Assembly (NCBI GenBank): GCA_026984135.1
Contig: JALSSR010000172.1
Span: 1-45,997, forward strand
Direction of reading: 5' to 3'
DNA: 45,997 bases
DNA from: Bacteroidales bacterium
GTDB lineage: Bacteria > Bacteroidota > Bacteroidia > Bacteroidales > JAADJA01
Under the pieces are notes generated by a model, which was not told the origin of the DNA, searched no databases, and was given only the letters and a program-made list of their open reading frames with translations. This document shows positions 40,197 to 45,997 of the stretch, piece after piece; within the stretch, counting starts at the first letter, position 1; each line of letters begins with the position of its first letter. The position numbers and the translations under genes were made by a program.

Positions 40197-43100
40197 TCAT
40201 TCCACCTCCAACACAGGTTCATTTTCATTAAGATACAACAGGACACCAAAGACTTTTTCAAAGCCAAGCTCCCTCATCTTCTCCTTATAATTTTCAACTT
40301 GTCGCTTATGCTTTTCCGAAGGTTTTCCGGTTTTAAAATCAATAACCGTTACCATGTCACCATCAAAGATAAGTCTGTCGGGACGGATTACCCTGCCGTC
40401 GCTTAATAAAATCTCAGGTTCGGTTTTAACATCCAATCCTTCCGCAAAATAGCCGGCAACCGAAGGCTTTCCGATAAATGAAACTATTTTGCCACCTATT
40501 TCCGAAATCTCATTTTCACCTATAATACCATCCGTTTCCAATCTAATGAGAACATCCTCTATATCTCCGGCTACTTTAATTTTAGACAAAACCGAATGTA
40601 TCAAAGTTCCATACTCCCGGCTTTGCAACTTATCTTCCGTATCCCAATGTTCGGAAGCTTTCAGGCTCAACAGCACCCTGTTGTGCCAGGGATTAGATAT
40701 GGACAAATTAAGTTCCGGCAATTGCTCTTCAGGTTTTTCTTCATCTGTTTTTTTCAGGACTCGTTCGCCAAACTCATATTTGGTCTGTTCATCCTGCCAA
40801 AGACCTTTTTCCGAAAGAAAATAGTGAAAGAATTTCGGTATCGAATCTGTCTTTTCTTTATTTTTCGGTGGCATTTCCGTAAGAACATAAAGCCGTTCCG
40901 AAGGTCGTGTCATCACAACATAAACAATATTCACAAGGTCGAGAAAAGATTTATCCATCTCTTCCCGATATTGGTCTGCAAAACCTGTATTTTCAAGAGA
41001 TGTTCCGGTATTTAAAATTGCTACCTCAAGGTTTGAAATTTTCTCTTTTGAAATATCAACCCACAATTTTTTCTTTGCAGATTTAACCCCCGATTTGGCA
41101 AAGGGAAAGATAACAACCGGAAACTCAAGCCCTTTCGACTTATGAACTGTCATCACCCTAACGGCATCAATGCCCTCGGGCACTACCACCGACATACTAT
41201 TCTTTTTCTTGTCCCACCATTCGAGAAAACCCGGAATACCGGAGCTGTTTTTGGTTTCAAACTCCAGGACCATATCAAGAAAAAACCTAACGTAAACATC
41301 AGCCCTGGACCGGATACCAAACCTGCGAATGATATCTTCCACCGAATCATATAGAGTCTGTTTTTTCAGAGTTTTCGGATTGAACCCTATTTTTTGCAAT
41401 ACCTCGGCAAACGATTCTTCCTGATTAAAAAGATCCTTTTCGCCGTCTCCTGCTTTTACATTTATCACATTCAGATTGCTATGAAGAGTACCGGGGAGTT
41501 TTCCCGCAAGGTAAAGGTAATGTAATATTCCCGCTTTTGCAATATTATTATCCCCGTCGTTCAAAAATTGTAAAATATCAACCAAAAAACGTACGTCGGG
41601 CGAATTTTTGATCAACAGCGATTCGGAAGAAACCACGTTATAACCCGCATCAATCAAATTAATTGCCAGCAGGTTGGCTTCTTTGTTTTTACGGCATAAA
41701 ATCGCAATATCTTCCAGCCCGTATCCGTCGTCAATCAATTCGGCGACTATCTCCAAAGTACGTTCAATATTCAACTCGGCCAATGTTTTGTCGTCATCAT
41801 CACTCTTTTTCAGAAACTCAACACTCACAAAACCGCCCTTGTTCGAAGGATTGAACTCCTGAGCAGCATTGTCGTAAATCGGTCTTAGATTTTCTGCAAT
41901 CAGTTCCGCGATAACTTCAAAAAATTCGTTGTTGAATTTGACTATTTCAGCTCTTGAGCGGTAGTTGGCTTTTAAAACCTGCGGATTATAATTTCTTTTC
42001 AATGCATCTTCGCGCTGTCTGTAAACATCGGTGTCGGGTCTCTTATAAATTTCGGGTAACCGTGCAAACTGTTCCACTTCACCGCTCCGCCATCTGTATA
42101 TTGCCTGTTTCCCGTCGCCCACAACCATATTAAAATTTGCATTCGACAAGGAATTTTCCACCAGCGGCAACATATTGTGCCATTGCAGTATTGATGTATC
42201 CTGAAACTCATCAATAAGAAAATTACGGTACTTCTCCCCCACTCTTTCATAAATAAAGGGTACGGGTTGCTCTGCCACAATGCCGGCAATCAGTTTGTTG
42301 AATTCCGAAATATGAATTATCTTATTGTTTCGTTTATATTCGTCAAGAATCTTTTCAATTTCACTTAACACCGCAAGGGGATAAAGATTTTTCCAAATTT
42401 CATGCAACAAAACATAGCGTTCATAATTTTCCTCAATCTCCTTTTGCAATTTTAAAAACACATCCGTCAAAAAGCCTTTTACGGAATCAATGGCACTCTT
42501 TTCGGAAAAGGTAGCCTTTCCCCCATACCATTTATCTTCCTCAACGGTTTTTAAAACATAGCTGTTGGGATGCAGTTTATCGAACCTTTTATTAGCCAAA
42601 TTCCCGAAATAGACATTTATGCCGGAGCGTCCCTGATAAAAAGCGGAAGACGGGATGCCGGCTCGATCAATTTTCTCCACTGCACTTTTTGCAGATGTAA
42701 CAATTCTATTCTCAAAAGCCGAAATATCTCCCCTGACCTTTTTCGTAATATCTTCAAAATCGGTAAGAGTAAGTTTTCTCAACCTTTCAACATAAAGTTG
42801 TGCATCTTCCTTCACCAACCCTTTTGCCATTACCATCAGGTCGCTTTCAATGTGCCAGTTCTTTTCATCATCTGCTCTGCTGCTAACAAAGTTGATAAGA
42901 ATTTTGGTAAGAGCCTCATCATTTCCAACTTCACTTATTAATATATCCACCACTTTCGACATTAGCTCGTCAGTATCCATCTCAACGTCAAAATCCTGAG
43001 CCAGGTGCAGATCATAGGCAAAAGTCCTGATAATTTTATGCATAAAACTGTCAATTGTGCTAATGGCAAAATCGGAATAGTTATGAAGTATCTTTTTCAA

Positions 43101-43391
43101 AACCGTTTCCGCCCTGTCAGCAATTTCTTTCTTCGGTAACCCAAGCTCCTTTTCAAGCTGCGGAAGCATATTTTTAACGGATGCCTTATCACTATTTTCT
43201 TCAAATTCAGCTATTTCCCTCAGATAAACAATCACCCTTTCCTTCATTTCATTGGCAGCCTTATTTGTAAAAGTAACCGCCAAAATCCGTCTGAAACCGT
43301 CGGGAGCGGCAATTGCAATTTTAAGATATTCCCTTACAAGAGTGTAGGTCTTTCCCGAACCGGCCGATGATTTGTAAACCGTAAAACTCAT
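40197..43391 (-). CDS. AddA/RecB-like UvrD helicase with C-terminal nuclease domain
   Basis: The frame opens at TTG 43475, but ATG 43391 (MSFTVYKSSAGSGKTYTLVR) begins just before Walker A (SAGSGKT, 9-15), so the protein is ~1064 aa. UvrD motifs: RRILAVTFTNKAANEMKERV (Ia), ISTIDSFMHKIIRTFA, FLIDEFQDTSILQWHNML (II), VGDGKQAIYRWRSGE (III), LKANYRSRAEIV (IV), VMTVHKSKGLEFPVVIFPFA (V) and VYVVMTRPSERLYV (VI). The C-terminal PD-(D/E)XK domain is shown by RPDRLIFDGDMVTVIDFKTG with QVENYKEKM. This is the AddA-type exonuclease V subunit that processes double-strand breaks. The partner AddB is not adjacent in this window. A hairpin lies in its upstream region at 43482-43501. Confidence 0.93.
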   Translation of the reverse strand: MSFTVYKSSAGSGKTYTLVREYLKIAIAAPDGFRRILAVTFTNKAANEMKERVIVYLREIAEFEENSDKASVKNMLPQLEKELGLPKKEIADRAETVLKKILHNYSDFAISTIDSFMHKIIRTFAYDLHLAQDFDVEMDTDELMSKVVDILISEVGNDEALTKILINFVSSRADDEKNWHIESDLMVMAKGLVKEDAQLYVERLRKLTLTDFEDITKKVRGDISAFENRIVTSAKSAVEKIDRAGIPSSAFYQGRSGINVYFGNLANKRFDKLHPNSYVLKTVEEDKWYGGKATFSEKSAIDSVKGFLTDVFLKLQKEIEENYERYVLLHEIWKNLYPLAVLSEIEKILDEYKRNNKIIHISEFNKLIAGIVAEQPVPFIYERVGEKYRNFLIDEFQDTSILQWHNMLPLVENSLSNANFNMVVGDGKQAIYRWRSGEVEQFARLPEIYKRPDTDVYRQREDALKRNYNPQVLKANYRSRAEIVKFNNEFFEVIAELIAENLRPIYDNAAQEFNPSNKGGFVSVEFLKKSDDDDKTLAELNIERTLEIVAELIDDGYGLEDIAILCRKNKEANLLAINLIDAGYNVVSSESLLIKNSPDVRFLVDILQFLNDGDNNIAKAGILHYLYLAGKLPGTLHSNLNVINVKAGDGEKDLFNQEESFAEVLQKIGFNPKTLKKQTLYDSVEDIIRRFGIRSRADVYVRFFLDMVLEFETKNSSGIPGFLEWWDKKKNSMSVVVPEGIDAVRVMTVHKSKGLEFPVVIFPFAKSGVKSAKKKLWVDISKEKISNLEVAILNTGTSLENTGFADQYREEMDKSFLDLVNIVYVVMTRPSERLYVLTEMPPKNKEKTDSIPKFFHYFLSEKGLWQDEQTKYEFGERVLKKTDEEKPEEQLPELNLSISNPWHNRVLLSLKASEHWDTEDKLQSREYGTLIHSVLSKIKVAGDIEDVLIRLETDGIIGENEISEIGGKIVSFIGKPSVAGYFAEGLDVKTEPEILLSDGRVIRPDRLIFDGDMVTVIDFKTGKPSEKHKRQVENYKEKMRELGFEKVFGVLLYLNENEPVLEVE

Positions 43392-43481
43392 TTGCTCAAA
43401 TTTTCGACTAAAATAGTAAGAAAATTGTTTCACAGTAAAAGAAAACTCATACTCTTTCCATAATGGATTCAACAAAGAAAA

Positions 43482-43501
43482 CCCCGGCCCGATTGCCGGG
43501 G
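43482..43501 (-). terminator. GC hairpin with T-tract upstream of the AddA-like gene
   Basis: CCCCGGC/GCCGGGG pair perfectly with a 6-nt loop, and on the minus strand TTTTCTTTG follows. It looks like an intrinsic terminator for minus-strand transcription, yet it lies ~90 bp upstream of the gene and no gene precedes it on that strand. It may be an attenuator or the relic of a lost gene. Confidence 0.65.
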
Positions 43502-43689
43502 AAATGAAATTGAAGAGAAACTATATAGGGGATAATACAACTGGTCGAAATTAAAATCTGTCATTCAAAACACTTACTACTATTTTCCACTATTGTGCCA
43601 AACATCATATCTTGCTAACACACGGCATATTACAAACATTGAATACTTAGAAACCCATAGGAAAACCGTTCGTTTTTAAACTCTTTATG

Positions 43690-43727
43690 TTCAATTTTGA
43701 ACAAATTGAAAAAAATTTATACTTTTA
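43690..43727 (+). promoter_or_regulatory. Promoter of the C1B peptidase with an overlapping palindrome
   Basis: -33 TTTTG (43695-43699), a 20-bp spacer and -7 TACTTTTA (43720-43727), 22 nt upstream of the ATG. A palindrome TTCAATTT-n5-AAATTGAA (43690-43697 and 43703-43710) covers the -33 box, and GTTCA/TGAAC (43689-43693, 43698-43702) lies within it. A bound protein would block RNA polymerase, so this is a candidate operator. Confidence 0.6.
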
Positions 43728-43749
43728 CATTCAATTAAATTTTTAAAAA

Positions 43750-44979
43750 ATGAAAAAGATAGTATTGATAATTACCATTGCAGCAGCATTTCAGACATTT
43801 GCACAAAAACCCGAAAAGGACAACGCCGTTTTCAAAACAAAAGAAAAAGGATTTTATCAGAATGTTGTTTTGAAAGATATTCGGGATTATGAATCTTCAA
43901 AAGAAGGAAAGAAGCCTCAAAGGTACTTCTCAGTTGACTTTTCGGGAAAATCATTTCCCACGGATCCGGAAAACTACAGCCGGCAATGGCATAATCCGCC
44001 CGTATCGCAAGGACGGACGGGAACCTGCTGGTGTTTTTCTTCAACTTCATTTATGGAATCGGAAGTTTACAGACAAACCGGACAGGAAGTTAAATTATCG
44101 GAGATGTTTACGGTTTATTATGAGTATGTTGAGCGGGCAAAATACTTTGTGCAGCACCGTGGAGATATGAATTTCGGAGAAGGTTCGGAGGTTAATGCAA
44201 CACCGGTAATCATGAAACTTTACGGTGCCGTACCCTACTCGGTGTACAGCGGCAAATTGAAAGGTCAGAAGGCCTATGATCATAAGGTAATGGTGACTGA
44301 GATGAAGGCTTATCTGAAGAACGTGAAAGAAAACAGCTTGTGGAATGAGAAGGAGGTTGTTGAAAACATAAAATCCATTATGAATCATTATATGGGAACT
44401 CCGCCTGAAACTTTTACATACAAAGGCAAAGAAACAACGCCTGAGGAGTTTGCAGCTAAAATTCTGAAGATAAATCCCGACGATTATTACAGTTTTATGT
44501 CAACGGAAGCTATCCGTTACGGTGAACGGGGTGAACTTGAAGTGCCGGACAACTGGTGGCATAGCAAAAACTATTTTAATGTGGATGTAAATGATTTTAT
44601 TTCGGTTTTTAAAAATGCTCTCAAAAACGGATATACGGTGGCTTTCTGTGGAGATGTTAGTGAGCCGGGATATGACAGACATGAAGAAGTCGGAATTATT
44701 CCCACGTTCGATATTCCTGCCGGATATATTGATGCCGATGCCCGTGAAATGCGTTTCAGGAACGGCAGCACTTCCGACGACCACTGTATGCACGTTGTCG
44801 GATATCAAGAGAATGAGGACGGCTGGTGGTTTTTAATAAAAGACTCCAGCTCCGGTGGCTTTGACGGAAAACACAAAGGATATTTATTTTTAAGTGAGGA
44901 TTACATAAAACTGAAAATCCTTGCCGTAATGGTTCATAAAGACGGAGCAAGAGAGGTTCTTAATAAAATAATTAAATAA
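43750..44979 (+). CDS. C1B cysteine peptidase (bleomycin hydrolase/PepC-like), secreted
   Basis: 409 aa. Signal peptide MKKIVLIITIAAAFQTFAQ. Papain-fold catalytic elements of the bleomycin hydrolase branch: oxyanion Gln Q87 and nucleophile C93 in SQGRTGTCWCFSS, then LSEMFTVYYEYVERAKYFVQ, typical of C1B enzymes, and H345 in DDHCMHVVGYQ. The third residue is D365 (WWFLIKDSSSGG), where classic members have Asn in NSWG. Bacterial PepC enzymes are usually cytosolic aminopeptidases; a signal peptide indicates a periplasmic or surface role in peptide processing. It has its own promoter with a candidate operator, and the following outer-membrane protein gene starts ~110 bp downstream. Confidence 0.92.
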   Translation: MKKIVLIITIAAAFQTFAQKPEKDNAVFKTKEKGFYQNVVLKDIRDYESSKEGKKPQRYFSVDFSGKSFPTDPENYSRQWHNPPVSQGRTGTCWCFSSTSFMESEVYRQTGQEVKLSEMFTVYYEYVERAKYFVQHRGDMNFGEGSEVNATPVIMKLYGAVPYSVYSGKLKGQKAYDHKVMVTEMKAYLKNVKENSLWNEKEVVENIKSIMNHYMGTPPETFTYKGKETTPEEFAAKILKINPDDYYSFMSTEAIRYGERGELEVPDNWWHSKNYFNVDVNDFISVFKNALKNGYTVAFCGDVSEPGYDRHEEVGIIPTFDIPAGYIDADAREMRFRNGSTSDDHCMHVVGYQENEDGWWFLIKDSSSGGFDGKHKGYLFLSEDYIKLKILAVMVHKDGAREVLNKIIK

Positions 44980-45022
44980 AAAAACACGGCAAATATTGCT
45001 CGTTTATCACAATTTTTTTTTA

Positions 45023-45030
45023 TACTTTAG
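45023..45030 (+). promoter_or_regulatory. Possible -7 element of the terminal outer-membrane protein gene
   Basis: TACTTTAG, one base from TAnnTTTG, 59 nt upstream of the ATG at 45090. No -33 box at standard spacing. Confidence 0.4.
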
Positions 45031-45089
45031 CAGGAAAATTGAGAAACAAATGTCATATACTGTCGTAAAAATATTAAAATCATTTATCT

Positions 45090-45997
45090 ATGAAAGCTAA
45101 AATATTTTTGGTTTTATTAGCGGAGGCAATGTTGATCAATGTTTCTTTTTCTCAAAATATGATAGGTTCCTTTTCCGCAACCGGAGCGGGATACAGTTCA
45201 ACCATATTGACGGATTATCAAACTGTGGGGCTCAATCCTGCAAATCTCGGATGGAAACATAACAGTAATCTGATCAATTTCGGAATTGCCGAAATGGGTT
45301 TCACGGTTTATTCCGAACCTCTGAAGCGCTCTCTTGTTAAGGAACTTTGGGGTAATAATGACAATCAACTTACTACTCTTGAAGAGAAGGACGAAGCTGC
45401 ACAATTGTTCAGCAACACACGCCTTGAAGTACAGGGAAATGTCAGTGGTATAGGGCTATCGTTTCAGGATGAAAAAATCGGAGGATTTGCAATTACGGCA
45501 AAAGAAAAACTTTATTGGAATTCAAAGCTCGGTGATATGGTTGCCGATATCATCTTCAAGGGCTACAATTCCGATTATTTTGATTCTCTTGCTGTTAATA
45601 TGAACGGAGATACTACCGGGTGGGCAACCATCCCGGCACTTTTATCCGATATTGTGGAAAACACACACATTTCTTTACAGTGGTACAGAGAGTATAATTT
45701 ATCTTACGGACGGGCATTGATCAATAGGGAAAATGTTTCCGTTTATGCAGGTGTGGGATTCAAGTATCTCGAGGGATATAATATGTTCAAATTCGGCTAT
45801 GAAGACGGCAATCAATATATTGCTGCCGCTGCATTAAATCCTGCTGTGGGAATAGCATTCGGGCCAACACCTTCGGCTGTGGAGGGCAACAAATATCAAC
45901 CCATTGGTCATGGATGGGGAATGGACTTCGGGCTGTCGGCTTTTCTCTTCAAGCAGGTCAGGATAGCTGCATCTTTAATTGATTGGGGAAGTATAAA
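45090..45997 (+). CDS. Outer-membrane protein, DUF5723-like (3' truncated)
   Basis: The frame is open from ATG 45090 to the end of the window (302 codons) and continues beyond it. Signal peptide MKAKIFLVLLAEAMLINVSF-SQ. The mature start MIGSFSATGAGYSSTILTDY followed by QTVGLNPANLGWKHN resembles the NPA motif at the N-terminus of DUF5723/PorV-like barrels. Barrel strands are visible: INFGIAEMGFTVYSE, VSGIGLSFQDEKIGGFAITA, VSVYAGVGFKYLEG and MDFGLSAFLFKQVRIAASLI. The family is a large outer-membrane barrel of unknown function, common in Bacteroidota. The DUF5723 name is tentative; the outer-membrane location is well supported. Confidence 0.7.
   Translation, partial: MKAKIFLVLLAEAMLINVSFSQNMIGSFSATGAGYSSTILTDYQTVGLNPANLGWKHNSNLINFGIAEMGFTVYSEPLKRSLVKELWGNNDNQLTTLEEKDEAAQLFSNTRLEVQGNVSGIGLSFQDEKIGGFAITAKEKLYWNSKLGDMVADIIFKGYNSDYFDSLAVNMNGDTTGWATIPALLSDIVENTHISLQWYREYNLSYGRALINRENVSVYAGVGFKYLEGYNMFKFGYEDGNQYIAAAALNPAVGIAFGPTPSAVEGNKYQPIGHGWGMDFGLSAFLFKQVRIAASLIDWGSI

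Larger units (their letters stand above)
43392..43749. other. 358-bp divergent intergenic region
   Basis: Holds the GC hairpin at 43482-43501, an AT-rich stretch without other recognised signals, and the peptidase promoter with an overlapping palindrome at 43690-43727. No additional gene is supported; the extension of the AddA-like frame to TTG 43475 encodes no conserved sequence. Confidence 0.6.

Overview
The window is chromosomal DNA from a Bacteroidota bacterium, most likely a member of the Bacteroidales/Marinilabiliales group. Four things point there: type IX secretion (T9SS) C-terminal sorting domains on three large secreted proteins; the TamL lipoprotein/TamB pair; a FISUMP-domain lipoprotein; and many promoters with the Bacteroidota -7 element TAnnTTTG, several with a TTG-type -33 box about 20 bp upstream. 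Most intergenic regions lack Shine-Dalgarno sequences, as is usual in this phylum. The exact genus cannot be read from the window.

Layout. 1-957 is the end of an M20 metallopeptidase. 958-5495 is a repeat-rich, rearranged accessory region. It holds a cluster of ~45-bp GC-rich repeats, a coiled-coil PD-(D/E)XK-like protein convergent with a T9SS protein, a poly-G tract, a solitary hairpin copy of the repeat, a VapC-type toxin-antitoxin pair, and a decayed second copy of the junction between the nuclease-like gene and the T9SS gene. 5496-8020 is a DNA repair pair (recQ, then a 3-methyladenine glycosylase) ending in a terminator shared with a convergent HU gene. From 8074 to 37428 every gene is on the minus strand: HU, fmt, a membrane-anchored TPR protein, the tamB-tamL operon, a cluster of small outer-membrane barrels and secreted proteins of unknown function (17916-21159), a membrane-bound TPR/LuxR-type regulator, a PKD/FISUMP lipoprotein, two VCBS-repeat T9SS proteins in one operon, a dynamin-like GTPase, an M49 peptidase, an AT-rich nuclease-like gene, and a comB-gcvT pair. 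37501-40094 (plus) holds a PglF/CapD-type nucleotide-sugar dehydratase and a ParE-type toxin-antitoxin pair. A minus-strand AddA/RecB-like helicase-nuclease follows. The window ends with a plus-strand C1B (bleomycin-hydrolase-like) peptidase and the start of an outer-membrane protein that runs off the end.

How genes work together. TamB and TamL form the envelope translocation/assembly module. RecQ, the alkyl-base glycosylase and the AddA-like helicase are repair enzymes. The secreted VCBS, FISUMP, T9SS and barrel proteins form the cell-surface repertoire, and the TPR/LuxR regulator beside them is a plausible regulator of some of them.

Most interesting points: (i) a duplicated and decayed locus in which both copies of a nuclease-like gene are preceded by the same hairpin repeat family, with a toxin-antitoxin pair occupying the body of one copy; (ii) two direct 17-bp repeats with 21-bp period lying exactly at the -33 position of the FISUMP promoter; (iii) two barrel ORFs in one frame separated by a single stop codon; (iv) a solitary AT-rich PD-(D/E)XK protein that could be a defence gene. 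I found no complete new multi-gene system that I could defend from sequence alone, and no CRISPR array, rRNA, tRNA or intact insertion sequence.
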